DNA from: Lysobacter dokdonensis DS-58
GTDB lineage: Bacteria; Pseudomonadota; Gammaproteobacteria; Xanthomonadales; Xanthomonadaceae
DNA: 64,000 nt
Direction: 5' to 3'
Assembly: GCF_000770795.1 (NCBI RefSeq)
Contig: NZ_JRKJ01000002.1
Location: forward strand, 434,001 to 498,000
Shown here: positions 17,500 to 26,530 of the stretch, in pieces
Layout: every line of letters starts with the position of its first letter
Position numbering within the stretch: the stretch's first letter is position 1
Notes under the pieces: generated by a model
Database searches by the model: none
What the model was told of the DNA's origin: nothing
What the model saw: only the letters and a program-made list of their open reading frames with translations
Position numbers and translations under genes: made by a program

Positions 17500-19788
17500 T
17501 CAGCGCCCGCCGAACTCGGGCAGGCCATGCTTCCGGACGCGCTCTTCCACGCGGGCGCGGAGGCGCCAACGCGCAGCGTCGCTGAGCATGCGCCCTGCCC
17601 AGCGAAATACGTTGAAGTCACGCACCGTATGCCGGAGGCTAATCATGCGCTCACGTTGTTCCCCGGACGACATCCTCGCCGCGCGATAAATCGCATCTGC
17701 GGTTTCCTCGACATGGTAAGGATTGATGATCAACGCCTCGTGCATCTCGCGCGCAGCGCCGGCGAATCGGCTCAACACCAGGACGCCCTGCTCGTCATCC
17801 CGGGATGCTACGTACTCTTTGCACACGAGATTCATCCCGTCGTGGAGGCTCGTGACGACACAAATGTCTGCCGCCCGGTAGAGCTCGATCAACTGTGCAT
17901 GATCGTGGTGCTCAGCAAGGAACACGACCGGCTGATAGCGTCCGGCACCGAAGCGCGAATTGATCCTGACGGAGAGGCGCTCAACCTGCTGCTGAAAAGC
18001 ACGGTATTCGTCAAGCGAAGAGCGCGTCGGAGAGGCCACCTGCACGAACACGAATCTGCCGATGAGACTCGGGTACTTCTCTAACATGCGCTCGACCGCG
18101 TTCAGACGCTCCACGATGCCCTTGGTGTAGTCGAACCGATCCACACCAAGCCCGATAATGGCGTGCTCGGGAAGCCCATGGCGCTCGATGACGAGACGTC
18201 GGCAATCGGAGGGCGACGCCCAATCTCCTTCCAGCGGTTGTGGCCATTCAATTGAAATCGGATAGCTTTCAACGAACGTCTCCCGCTCGGCGACAGCCAC
18301 GACCGAGTGCTCGTGCTCAATTCTGGCCTCGATGAATCGGTCAACGGTTTCAAGGAAGTTCTTGCAGTGGAACTTCGTATGGAAACCCAAGATAGTGCTG
18401 CCCAACAATCCGAGCAGGATTTCGCGACGCCACGGGCAGATGCCGAAGGATTCCGGATTCGGCCAAGGAATATGCCAGAACGTTAGGATCGTGGCTTGGG
18501 GAAGCTTTTCGCGCACCAACGCGGGAACGAGAGCCAAATGATAGTCCTGCACCAACACGACGGGATCATCAGTGCGCGCCTCCCTGAGGACGGCTTCGGC
18601 GAACCGTTGATTGACTGCACGATAGGTTTGCCAATCCGACTCGCGGAACACCGGCCGGACATGCGCAACATGACATAGGGGCCACAGTCCCTCATTGGCA
18701 AAGCCGTAGTAATACCCCTGCTCTTCCTCCGGCGTTAGCCAGATGCGGCGAAGCGAGTACATCGGTTGATCCGGTGGAACCGCGACGCGATCATGGAGGT
18801 CGACCACGTCGCGATCCGCCGTCCCGCTCCCGTGCGCGATCCACGTCCCCGAACACGCCCGCATGACGGGCTCGATCGCAGTGACTAGACCACTCGCCGG
18901 GCGACGAACGCGGGCGCCGCCGTGCTGATCGAGATCATGAATGTAGGGCTCGCGGTTGGAGACGACGATGATCTCGTCGCCTCGCAGTTCTGCGTGCAAA
19001 AGGCCCCGCAGCCGCTCCGGGGTCCAACCGGCCTCAGGCCCTCGCGCGCGTCGATACTCATCCTCCAACTGTCGAAGGCGGCTGCGAAGGTCATCGGCAA
19101 GCGGCGCCAACTCGGCAGGCATGGGGCCTGCGGGACCAACTTCACCACGAAGCAAAGCGCGGGCCCCCGCAATCCATCCGCGCCAGCTAATCTGCGCAAC
19201 GAACATCGAAATGATCGCAACGACAAAGCCGAGCGCTGCAAGGAATGCGATCAAGTAGCGTCGAGTATCCAGACTGCGGCGCTCGATGAAACTCAGATCA
19301 TGTAAAAGGATCATCTCCGACGCCGGCTCAGCCTCGATCACGGAAGTCTCCGCGGCGACCAGCGAGTGACGAGTGACCAGGACCGCGCCGCCGGGAAGCG
19401 TCACGCGCGGGTTTTCCTTTCCAGCGGTTTGCCTGGCGTCCGCACATGACAACGCGGCCGGAAATGCACTCGACCGCGCGAACAAGTCATCCGAGGAGCA
19501 GAGCCCGATGCCGAACACCCGTTCGTCCTGCGCGGTGCGATCGAAGAGCAACGCGAGGCGATGCGCATCGCGCGAGGCCAACGCGTCAATCGTCGAATCG
19601 TGGAGGGCATTGGCCACGAGCGCGCCACGAGCGCTGATGTCGCGCGTAAACCACCGCAGCGTGAGCTTGTCGATCAACGGAAGCGCCACGTAGGCCGCAA
19701 TCACCATCGCGGCCGCAAGGGGAAGGAGAAATCGAAGCTGTAGTCGAAGGTATCTGAGCATTAAGGACAAAACTAGAGACGCGAGCAC
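17500..19788 (-). CDS. otsA: Membrane-anchored trehalose-6-phosphate synthase (GT20)
   Basis: The 762-aa product is much longer than OtsA (about 470). Residues about 271-750 are a complete GT20 domain joining UDP-glucose and glucose-6-phosphate; [18 protein letters not shown], the [11 protein letters not shown] block with its Arg/Lys pair, and [15 protein letters not shown] are visible. In front lie a membrane helix (about 19-39), a roughly 135-residue extracytoplasmic stretch, a second helix (about 177-200) and a HAMP-like or coiled linker (201-265). This resembles a sensor module tethering the enzyme to the inner membrane. The start is GTG at 19788 or ATG at 19761; neither has a clear ribosome-binding site. 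No OtsB phosphatase gene is nearby. Confidence 0.85.
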   Translation of the reverse strand: MLASLVLSLMLRYLRLQLRFLLPLAAAMVIAAYVALPLIDKLTLRWFTRDISARGALVANALHDSTIDALASRDAHRLALLFDRTAQDERVFGIGLCSSDDLFARSSAFPAALSCADARQTAGKENPRVTLPGGAVLVTRHSLVAAETSVIEAEPASEMILLHDLSFIERRSLDTRRYLIAFLAALGFVVAIISMFVAQISWRGWIAGARALLRGEVGPAGPMPAELAPLADDLRSRLRQLEDEYRRARGPEAGWTPERLRGLLHAELRGDEIIVVSNREPYIHDLDQHGGARVRRPASGLVTAIEPVMRACSGTWIAHGSGTADRDVVDLHDRVAVPPDQPMYSLRRIWLTPEEEQGYYYGFANEGLWPLCHVAHVRPVFRESDWQTYRAVNQRFAEAVLREARTDDPVVLVQDYHLALVPALVREKLPQATILTFWHIPWPNPESFGICPWRREILLGLLGSTILGFHTKFHCKNFLETVDRFIEARIEHEHSVVAVAERETFVESYPISIEWPQPLEGDWASPSDCRRLVIERHGLPEHAIIGLGVDRFDYTKGIVERLNAVERMLEKYPSLIGRFVFVQVASPTRSSLDEYRAFQQQVERLSVRINSRFGAGRYQPVVFLAEHHDHAQLIELYRAADICVVTSLHDGMNLVCKEYVASRDDEQGVLVLSRFAGAAREMHEALIINPYHVEETADAIYRAARMSSGEQRERMISLRHTVRDFNVFRWAGRMLSDAARWRLRARVEERVRKHGLPEFGGR

Positions 19789-19944
19789 TCCCCTGTCGCA
19801 CGAACGTGCCAGCGAACGACGAATGATTGCATTACCCGCCGGTGGTCCTTCACGATGTCCGGGAACTTGCGGCGCGGCTGGCGGTATTGTCTATCATGCG
19901 TCCGCAAGAGGTGTGCAAACGGGGTGAAGAGCGCAGGCGATCGG

Positions 19945-20157
19945 ATGCCGCTTGATAGACGCATGACATCCCGTGGAGGGAGCTACGACCTCGCATGCAA
20001 GTTCGGCATCGCTGCGGCAAGCGGATCGCTGCGCGAATGGGGTGATGCAGAAGCCGTGCTGCATGAGTTATGGATCGACCTTGGGGACGAATTGGCGTGG
20101 CTTGAGGCGCGACAGGTGATGTATTCGATCTGGAAGAACGCGGGACGGACCCCGTAG
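19945..20157 (+). CDS. Hypothetical protein, about 70 aa
   Basis: I prefer the ATG at 19945 over the one at 19855 because the extra N-terminus is Arg/Cys-rich and not protein-like. The product includes DLACKFGIAAASGSLREWGDAEAVLHELW and a helical C-terminus; it is soluble with no known domain. It is divergent from the trehalose synthase and lies 33 bp before the MarR-like gene, so it may head that small operon. Confidence 0.4.
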   Translation: MPLDRRMTSRGGSYDLACKFGIAAASGSLREWGDAEAVLHELWIDLGDELAWLEARQVMYSIWKNAGRTP

Positions 20158-20190
20158 ATAGCGGGCAGGACGAGCAGGACGATTTATACG

Positions 20191-20559
20191 ATGACCCTTT
20201 CCGAAGACCTGCGACGGTTCGTTGTCGCCAAGATTTCCAGCGTGGCGCATCTGGAAGCGCTGCTCTTGCTGCGTTCAACGGGTACGGCCTGGTCGCTACA
20301 GGAACTGAGCGCGAGGCTGTATGTCTCGCCTTCCACTGCCTCCAAGCTGGTCGAAGACTTGCAGTCTAGGGGGCTTGCCGTGCGCCTCGGCGAGAATGCG
20401 CAGTACCTTCCAAAGTCGGACAACATCGCACACGCGGTTGACGAGCTGTCGACTATGTATGGGCGAAGCTTGATCGAAGTTACCCGCCTGATTCACGCCA
20501 CTACCGAGAGGAAGGCGCGCCGCTTCGCGGACGCTTTCGACGTAAGAAAGGACTCCTGA
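20191..20559 (+). CDS. MarR-like winged-helix regulator
   Basis: In this 122-aa protein, residues about 15-75 form a winged helix: LEALLLLRSTGTAWSLQELSARLYVSPSTASKLVEDLQSRGLAV is the recognition segment, followed by a wing with GENAQYLP. The C-terminal helices resemble the MarR dimerisation region but are short. The stop overlaps the start of the first DUF5985 gene (TGATG), so regulator and membrane proteins are made together, suggesting self-controlled expression. The ligand is unknown. Confidence 0.7.
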   Translation: MTLSEDLRRFVVAKISSVAHLEALLLLRSTGTAWSLQELSARLYVSPSTASKLVEDLQSRGLAVRLGENAQYLPKSDNIAHAVDELSTMYGRSLIEVTRLIHATTERKARRFADAFDVRKDS

Positions 20560-20816
20560 TGGCTCTGCTGACATACGCGCTATGTGCATTCGCGGCACTT
20601 GCATGCGCGATCCTCCTGTTTCAGGGGTGGAGGAAGAGCGGCTCGCGAATGCTGTGGTGGAGCGGCGTTTGCTTCTTCCTTCTTTCTTTATCCAACATCG
20701 CCCTGGTAATCGAGGATGCGATGATGCCGGGCGTTGCGCTATGGCCGCTGAGGCACGGACTCAGCTTGGCCGCAATCAGCGCACTGGTCTACGGACTGAT
20801 CTTCGAGGAGCGTTGA
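20559..20816 (+). CDS. DUF5985-like membrane protein A
   Basis: This 85-aa protein has three hydrophobic segments (about 3-20, 28-50, 62-80). A conserved-looking WWSGVCFFLLSLSNIALVIED turn lies between them. It resembles the DUF5985 family, small inner-membrane proteins found in adjacent pairs. It overlaps the regulator and is followed after one base by a second, related membrane protein, suggesting a two-subunit complex. Function unknown. Confidence 0.65.
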   Translation: MALLTYALCAFAALACAILLFQGWRKSGSRMLWWSGVCFFLLSLSNIALVIEDAMMPGVALWPLRHGLSLAAISALVYGLIFEER

Positions 20817-20817
20817 C

Positions 20818-21081
20818 ATGCAACCGTTTTTGCTCGGAATGATTTCAATGGGGTGCGCGGTCGCAGCGTTGCTTTTTCTGAAATTCTGGAAATCCAGCAG
20901 AGATCAACTGTTTTTGTTTTTCTCGGCAGCGTTTGCAATTGAGGCGATCAACAGAGGTGTCTTTGCAGTGATCCTTCAAAGCTCCACCGAGTACCAGCCT
21001 GGATATGTGCTCGCGCGCCTGCTGTCGTTCTCGCTGATTCTCGTTGGCATCATCTACAAGAACTCAACTCCTCGGCCCTGA
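20818..21081 (+). CDS. DUF5985-like membrane protein B
   Basis: This 87-aa protein has the same three-helix plan as protein A, including LFLFFSAAFAIEAINRG in the middle helix and a C-terminal LLSFSLILVGIIYKN. GGAG precedes the ATG. Being paralogous to and adjacent to protein A, it probably forms a complex with it. No function is established for the family. Confidence 0.65.
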   Translation: MQPFLLGMISMGCAVAALLFLKFWKSSRDQLFLFFSAAFAIEAINRGVFAVILQSSTEYQPGYVLARLLSFSLILVGIIYKNSTPRP

Positions 21082-21102
21082 TTCGCTCGCCGAAGGTTCG
21101 AG

Positions 21103-21225
21103 ATGCATCATTTCTGGGCAAGTGTCGTTCTGCCGCTCGCGCTCTACCTTGGCGTAGTCGCGGGCGCGATCGTGTTGATCCTGTTGGCGCTCGCCCTTAT
21201 CGAGAAGTTCAGTCGACGTGACTAG
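21103..21225 (+). CDS. 40-aa single-span membrane micropeptide
   Basis: The frame from ATG 21103 to TAG 21225 encodes 40 residues: a short MHHFWAS start, a continuous hydrophobic span (about 8-33) and a basic end (EKFSRRD). It lies 21 bp after DUF5985 B on the same strand. Composition and charge (positive-inside end) fit a true small membrane protein, though a start without strong ribosome-binding site keeps confidence moderate. Confidence 0.5.
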   Translation: MHHFWASVVLPLALYLGVVAGAIVLILLALALIEKFSRRD

Positions 21226-21301
21226 GCAAGGAGAAGGAGCGTCGAACCAAGATCGACCTCCAAAAGACGGAACGTCGGACACGCGCGCTTTTACGGCAGG
21301 C

Positions 21302-21337
21302 AAAAAAGAAGGGGCCCGATCGTAACGGAGCCCCTTC
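21302..21337 (-). terminator. Terminator of the 21394-21681 gene
   Basis: The arms GAAGGGGC (21308-21315) and GCCCCTTC (21330-21337) are preceded on the plus strand by six A, which are six T after the stem on the minus strand. It sits about 55 bp downstream of the minus-strand gene stop and also separates it from the convergent DUF5985 operon. Confidence 0.7.
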
Positions 21338-21393
21338 TGATGCACGGCCCGAGAGCCACGCGCACGCCGGACGAGTGGCGCTGGCGAACAATA

Positions 21394-21681
21394 TCATCCC
21401 TTAACTTTCACAGCGTACTCGTCGTTTCTGCCGCCCCTAATAAGTCGCAAATTTGCAGAACTGCCACCCCCGAGAAGGAAGTCCTTTCCCTCCACTAATG
21501 CAAACCCTTGGGCATCAATCTGTTCTGCGATCGCATCGCCTAAGCGGGCGTTCGCAAAACGCGCTTCCGTCGTCCCAAGGTAGAGACAGGGCACCGTAGG
21601 CGCGAGTGACCCATCAATTGGCCACAGGCGTGACAGAAGATATCTCCCGTCGCCCTGGCGATAAACGTGCAACTGATTCAT
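21394..21681 (-). CDS. Hypothetical protein, 95 aa
   Basis: The ATG at 21681 follows a G-rich ribosome-binding stretch. The product is mixed alpha/beta (MNQLHVYRQGDGRYLLSRLWPI..., then a GGGSSANLRLIRGGRNDEYAVKV end). No membrane segment or known motif. It is monocistronic, with its own terminator and a 370-bp gap upstream. Local GC content is a little lower than in the copper genes. Function unknown. Confidence 0.5.
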   Translation of the reverse strand: MNQLHVYRQGDGRYLLSRLWPIDGSLAPTVPCLYLGTTEARFANARLGDAIAEQIDAQGFALVEGKDFLLGGGSSANLRLIRGGRNDEYAVKVKG

Positions 21682-21886
21682 GGCGCCCCCCCGGTGCTGA
21701 GTAACTCGGCAACATTTACGCGAATGACGTATTGCGAGCGTGAGCGAAAGAGCCACTTATCTGAGGCGCTCGGCCGCCCATCCAACGATCGTGAGGGCGC
21801 AGCTTTTGACGCCGGACTTTCAGTGTTGATGCCGTTTAGCGCGGCGGCGGCACACTCCCAACTACCCAAGCTCGGCACAGTTTTCG

Positions 21887-21905
21887 TCGGTCACTCGGTG
21901 ACCGA
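21887..21905. repeat. Perfect 8-bp inverted repeat, possible operator
   Basis: TCGGTCAC and GTGACCGA are separated by TCG. It lies in the 374-bp gap between the minus-strand 95-aa gene (start 21681) and the copper operon end (22056), where I see no gene. A dimeric repressor site for the 95-aa gene or a decayed element are the simplest readings. Confidence 0.4.
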
Positions 21906-22055
21906 TTGTCACTGCCAAGAGCCCAGGCTGGCGTCACCATGCGCACCTTCGTTCAATCCACCCGGACCGGTAGAGTGCCTGTCCTCGGGCTGGTACATCG
22001 CGCTGGTGGACGCGCCGCTGTATACCGACTTGCAATCGGTAGGCGGCGATGAAGT

Positions 22056-22562
22056 TCATGGCGTCCTGCTTTCGTCGTCAAGCAACGCCTTCATCCGCCG
22101 GATTTCGTTGCGCTGTGATGCTAGGATTTCTGCGCACAACGCTTGCACTTCGGCGCCATCGCGACCCTTTCGTTCCTCGCACATGAGTATCGCGCCGGCA
22201 TGGTGCGGGATCATCGAGCGCAGGAACTGACGCTCGGTCACGGCGGTTTGCTGACGGATCAAGACCCAAAAAACGATCATCGCCGCGATTCCGCCCACGA
22301 TCAGCAGCGCGTTGCGCTTCTTGTCCGGATACATGCCGCCCATGACCAACAATTCGATGACGAGCATCGGAGACGCCATCAGCCCCGCCATCCAGGCTTG
22401 GTTGACGCTCCCGTAGACGTTCGCGAATCGGTCCACCATGGCGTACATCAGGGCGTACATCGCCAGGAATGAAAGTCCCATCATCACCAGCAAGCGGAAG
22501 TAGTGCCCGCTGTGCCCGTGCTGGTTCGCTTGCTTTCCGTGCGCCGCGTGTTCGTGCTCCAT
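22056..22562 (-). CDS. DUF305 membrane protein
   Basis: This 168-aa protein has a His-rich N-terminus (EHEHAAHGKQANQHGHSGH), three membrane segments (about 23-42, 57-77, 86-103) and a C-terminal DUF305 (ferritin-like) region with FLRSMIPHHAGAILMCEE and ILASQRNEIRRMKALL. The HH and E residues are the usual metal-ligand positions of DUF305. Such proteins are repeatedly found in copper and silver resistance loci, but their function is not established. It is the last gene of the minus-strand copper operon, 17 bp after the ATPase. Confidence 0.82.
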   Translation of the reverse strand: MEHEHAAHGKQANQHGHSGHYFRLLVMMGLSFLAMYALMYAMVDRFANVYGSVNQAWMAGLMASPMLVIELLVMGGMYPDKKRNALLIVGGIAAMIVFWVLIRQQTAVTERQFLRSMIPHHAGAILMCEERKGRDGAEVQALCAEILASQRNEIRRMKALLDDESRTP

Positions 22563-22579
22563 GGTGATTCTCCTGTTGG

Positions 22580-24796
22580 CTACCGCGAATCAGTTTTCTT
22601 GCCCCCCGCCGCCCCAAGCCGCAACGCATTGGCGACGACGGAAACCGAACTCAGGCTCATCGCGAGCGCCGCGATCATCGGGCTGAGCAAGACGTGGAAG
22701 ACCGGGTACAACACGCCGGCAGCGATCGGGACGCCGAGCGCGTTGTAGGCGAAGGCAAACCCGAGGTTCTGCTTCATGTTCCGCACCGTGGCGTCGGACA
22801 GCTCGCGCGCCCGTAGGATGCCGCGCAAGTCGCCCTTGACCAGCGTGACCTGCGCGCTCGACATCGCGACATCGGTGCCTGTGCCCATCGCGACGCCGAC
22901 GTCGGCGGCGGCCAGGGCCGGTGCATCATTGATTCCATCACCTGCCATCGCCACCTGCTTACCCTGCGCTTGCAGCGCGCGCACAAGCTCGGCCTTGTCG
23001 GCCGGACTGACTTCCCCATGGAACTCGTCGATGCCCAAGTGCGAGGCGACTGCGCGCGCGGTCGTCTCGCCGTCGCCGGTCGCCATGACTACATGCAGCC
23101 CGCTGCGCCGCAAGGCCTCCAACGTCGGCTGTGCCGACTCCTTGATCGGGTCGGCGACGGAGAGCACGCCCGCGACGCGCCCATCGAGGGCAAGGAACAT
23201 CACGCTGGAACCGTCCTTGCGAAATGCTTCCGCCCTGTCCCGCCATTGCGTGATGTCCGCGCCGACCTGTTCCATCAATCGCGTATTGCCGAGCGCCGCT
23301 TCGCGCCCGTCGACGCCACCGCGCACGCCGAACCCCGTCACGGAGTCGAACCCTTCGACGGTGGCAAGCGTCATTTCGCGACGTCGCGCTTCGGCAACGA
23401 TCGCCGCCGCCAACGGATGCTCGCTGCCTTGGTCCAGGCTGGCGGCGAGGCGCAACACCTCGGCGGGCGCGACGCCGTCGGCGCCCACCGCATCGCGATA
23501 CGCGGGATGCCCTTCGGTCAGCGTGCCCGTCTTGTCGACGATCAGTGTGTCGATCTGGCGGAAGCGCTCGATCGCCTCCGCGTCCTTGAACAACACGCCG
23601 CCCGTGGCGCCGCGCCCGGTGGCGACCATGATGGACATCGGCGTGGCCAGGCCCAAGGCGCAGGGGCACGCGATGATCAGGACCGAGATCGCGTTGAGCA
23701 CCGCGTAGGTCCATGCAGGTTCCGGTCCGAAGACGCCCCACGCCAGTAAGGTGATCGCAGCGGCGGCCAGGACGGCGAGCACGAACCAGTAAGCCACGCG
23801 GTCGGCCATGCGCTGCATCGGCGCACGCGACCGCTGCGCCTGCGCGACGAGCTGCACAATCTGCGACAGCACGGTGTCGGCGCCCACCTTTTCCGCGCGC
23901 ATGATGAGCGAGCCGGTGCCGTTGATCGTCGCCCCGATGAGGCGCGCGCCCGCGTCCTTGCGCACCGGGATGGGCTCGCCGGTGATCATCGATTCGTCGA
24001 CGCTGCCCTGCCCCTCCAACACCGTTCCGTCCACCGGCACCTTCTCACCCGGGCGCACGCGCAAGCGATCACCTACGTGGACGTTTTCAAGCGGAACATC
24101 CTCTTCGACGCCGTCGTCTCCGATTCGGCGCGCGGTCTTCGGCGCGAGCCCCAGCAACGCCTTGATCGCCGCGGATGTCTTCGACCTTGCGCGCAACTCC
24201 AACATCTGTCCCAACAGCGTGAGGGTGACGATGACCGTGGCCGCCTCGAAATACACGCCCACGCGCCCGTGCGCATGAAACGAAGCCGGGAACAGCCCTG
24301 GCGCCACGGTGGCGACGACGCTGTAACCGAACGCCGCCGCCACGCCGATGCCGATCAGCGTCCACATGTTAGGGCTGCGATTGCGAATGGATTGCGCGCA
24401 ACGCACGAAGAACGGCCACCCCGCCCACGCCACGACCGGCACGCTGAGCGCAAACTCCAACCAAGCCCGTGCCTGCGGCGACAACGCAGCCCAGCGATGG
24501 CCCCACATCGCGAGCACGAGGACTACGATCGTCAACGGCAACGTCCACCAGAACCGTCGGGAGAAATCGCGCAACTCATGATTCTCGTCGTCGTCCAGCG
24601 ACGGGAGTTCCGGCTCCAACGTCATGCCGCAAATGGGACAAGTGCCCGGTCCCACCTGGCGAATTTGTGGGTGCATCGGACAGGTGTAGATCGTTTCCGC
24701 ATTCTTCGCGGATCGCATCGAAACCGCAGTGTCCCCATGGCCGTGGTGATGCGCGTGGGCATGCGCGTGCGGATCGTCATGATTGGCGTTGTTCAT
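22580..24796 (-). CDS. Copper/silver P1B-type ATPase with heavy-metal-binding N-terminus
   Basis: The 738-aa protein has a His-rich start, then a YHS-like heavy-metal-binding domain (CPMHP...GTCPICGM, about residues 40-63) in place of an HMA domain, then eight predicted helices. The CPC ion motif ([14 protein letters not shown]), phosphorylation site DKTGTLTEG, and [16 protein letters not shown] hinge motif are intact. This subgroup (CopF/SilP-like) exports Cu+ or Ag+ from the cytosol. It follows the cytochrome gene by 9 bp within the copA-copB operon. A second, HMA-type ATPase is encoded at 36598-38808. Confidence 0.93.
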   Translation of the reverse strand: MNNANHDDPHAHAHAHHHGHGDTAVSMRSAKNAETIYTCPMHPQIRQVGPGTCPICGMTLEPELPSLDDDENHELRDFSRRFWWTLPLTIVVLVLAMWGHRWAALSPQARAWLEFALSVPVVAWAGWPFFVRCAQSIRNRSPNMWTLIGIGVAAAFGYSVVATVAPGLFPASFHAHGRVGVYFEAATVIVTLTLLGQMLELRARSKTSAAIKALLGLAPKTARRIGDDGVEEDVPLENVHVGDRLRVRPGEKVPVDGTVLEGQGSVDESMITGEPIPVRKDAGARLIGATINGTGSLIMRAEKVGADTVLSQIVQLVAQAQRSRAPMQRMADRVAYWFVLAVLAAAAITLLAWGVFGPEPAWTYAVLNAISVLIIACPCALGLATPMSIMVATGRGATGGVLFKDAEAIERFRQIDTLIVDKTGTLTEGHPAYRDAVGADGVAPAEVLRLAASLDQGSEHPLAAAIVAEARRREMTLATVEGFDSVTGFGVRGGVDGREAALGNTRLMEQVGADITQWRDRAEAFRKDGSSVMFLALDGRVAGVLSVADPIKESAQPTLEALRRSGLHVVMATGDGETTARAVASHLGIDEFHGEVSPADKAELVRALQAQGKQVAMAGDGINDAPALAAADVGVAMGTGTDVAMSSAQVTLVKGDLRGILRARELSDATVRNMKQNLGFAFAYNALGVPIAAGVLYPVFHVLLSPMIAALAMSLSSVSVVANALRLGAAGGKKTDSR

Positions 24797-24805
24797 GCTG
24801 GATGC

Positions 24806-25486
24806 TCAGTGATGATGACCAGGCTTACCGTGCTCGGGCACCGTCGACGCGGATGCCGGCATCTGATGCGCGTGTTGCCCGCCGTGCGCCTCTTCCATCT
24901 CGTGCTCGTCGCTCTCGCGCTCGTCGTTGTCGAGATGGTGGTGCGCCGCTTCGCCGCCACCGTGCGAGTGCCCTTCGCTGTGCGCCACCATGTCGCGGTA
25001 GCCGCCAGCGTCCAGCTTCGGCAGTTGTTGCAGGAACGCGACCATGTTCCAGATGGACTCGTCGTTCATGCTCTTGCCCCAAGCCGGCATGCCGGACGCC
25101 TTGATGCCGTGCTTGATTGCCCAGAACGCTTCGCGTGGCGGCACGCTCTCGCGCGTGAGGTTCGGCGGCGCCGGGTAAAGGCCCTTGCTCAACTCGGTTT
25201 CCGCGATGCCCGGCGCGAGGTGGCACCCGGTGCACATGGCATCGTAGTTGCCGGCACCTTGGCGGATGCGGGCGGGATCGTTCATGGTCGGCAGCATGAG
25301 CTGTTGCGCGCGAACGGCAATGGACCGTTCACGCAGCGTCTGCAACAGCGACAGCACCGGGCGCGTGTGCGCGTTGTCGGCGCCGATGTCATACGCACCG
25401 GAGTAGACGAAGCCGGCGAAGGCGAGCAGGCCGACGCCGGACAGGACCGCGAGTGTGAAAAGCGTTGATCGCTTTACGAAAGGCAT
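24806..25486 (-). CDS. Cytochrome c with His-rich C-terminal tail
   Basis: This 226-aa protein has an N-terminal anchor or signal (residues about 8-30) and one class-I heme site (CTGCH near residue 85; SGMPAWG supplies the axial Met). The last 56 residues hold 13 His plus many Asp and Glu, and are absent in ordinary cytochromes c. The placement between copB and the copper ATPase suggests the tail binds periplasmic copper, with the heme possibly passing electrons from Cu+ oxidation (inference). The start is 15 bp after the copB stop. Confidence 0.85.
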   Translation of the reverse strand: MPFVKRSTLFTLAVLSGVGLLAFAGFVYSGAYDIGADNAHTRPVLSLLQTLRERSIAVRAQQLMLPTMNDPARIRQGAGNYDAMCTGCHLAPGIAETELSKGLYPAPPNLTRESVPPREAFWAIKHGIKASGMPAWGKSMNDESIWNMVAFLQQLPKLDAGGYRDMVAHSEGHSHGGGEAAHHHLDNDERESDEHEMEEAHGGQHAHQMPASASTVPEHGKPGHHH

Positions 25487-25501
25487 TTTGGCGTCCCCCT
25501 T

Positions 25502-26530
25502 TTAGAACCAAACCCTGACGCCCGCCACGATGCGGGTGTCGCTCTTGTCTTCGCCAAGCGCGCGACGGAAGTCCGCCGTGTCGCCGAACGCACGCTCATG
25601 CACGACGCCGATGTAGGGCGCGAACTTTCGGTGCACTTCGTACCGAAGCCGCAGTCCCGCCTCCATCGTCGACAGGCCGGAACCGACGCCACGTCGCTCG
25701 TCGTCCTTGCCGTTGAAGTTGGCTTCGACCAGTGGTTGCAGGATCAGCCGATTGGTCAGCAACAACTCGTACTCAGCTTCGATGCGCGCCGCCGTTCGGC
25801 CTGAGGCACCGATGTACGCCGTCGCCTCGACTTCAAACTTGTAGGGCGCGAAGCCGACGACACCGATTGCCGCCCAGTCCTGCGACGGGCCTGGTTTGAA
25901 GTCGTGCCGAACGCCACCGACGACGTCCCACCAGCGAGCGATCGGCCGGCCGTGCATGACCTCAAGATCGGCGGCCTCTGTCCGGTCATCGACGCGCTCG
26001 CCTTCCGAACGCAGCCAAAGTTTGTCGGTGTCGGTGCCAATCCACGCCTGCCCTTCCCACGCCAACCCGTTGCCATGGTCGGCATCGAAAGCTTCAAGCC
26101 GATTGAACAGGACCTTCGAGTGCACGGTGTTGTCGTGCACGGGGTGCGCGTGCTCGGGTGGACGCGCTGCTTCACGGTCCGCGTCGGTCAGCGCCGGGAT
26201 CGGCGTGCGTAGCTCGCCGGGCGCGGACATCGCGTCGCCCATCTGCATCTGCGAGTGGTCCATCGTCGAGTGGTCCATCTGCATCTGCGAATGGTCCATC
26301 GTCGAGTGGTCGACGGGCTTTTCGGCGGGCGGCTTCGGGGCAGGCTTCTGCTTCGGCTTGGTCGCTGGCTTGGGTGCTGGTTTCGCTGGCTGCGCGGCCT
26401 TCGGCGCCGGTGCCGGCTTTGCTGGCATCGGCATCTGCATCGGCATGGACGAATGATCGTGATGCTGCGCGGCCGCGCCGGTCGACAGCATCAACCCGAT
26501 CGCGAGCGTCGTGAGCTTGGACGTCCTCAT
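25502..26530 (-). CDS. copB: Copper resistance outer-membrane protein CopB
   Basis: The start is the ATG at 26530, which overlaps the copA stop (ATGA), giving 342 aa with a signal peptide (MRTSKLTTLAIGLMLSTGAAAQ). A Pro/Lys/Ala-rich linker and a Met/His zone follow; that zone contains two tandem copies of a 12-residue unit (DHSTMDHSQMQM). The rest is a beta-barrel ending in Trp-Phe, as needed for outer-membrane insertion. CopB proteins bind copper and are usual partners of CopA. The longer frame to 26833 lies inside copA and is not used. Confidence 0.93.
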   Translation of the reverse strand: MRTSKLTTLAIGLMLSTGAAAQHHDHSSMPMQMPMPAKPAPAPKAAQPAKPAPKPATKPKQKPAPKPPAEKPVDHSTMDHSQMQMDHSTMDHSQMQMGDAMSAPGELRTPIPALTDADREAARPPEHAHPVHDNTVHSKVLFNRLEAFDADHGNGLAWEGQAWIGTDTDKLWLRSEGERVDDRTEAADLEVMHGRPIARWWDVVGGVRHDFKPGPSQDWAAIGVVGFAPYKFEVEATAYIGASGRTAARIEAEYELLLTNRLILQPLVEANFNGKDDERRGVGSGLSTMEAGLRLRYEVHRKFAPYIGVVHERAFGDTADFRRALGEDKSDTRIVAGVRVWF

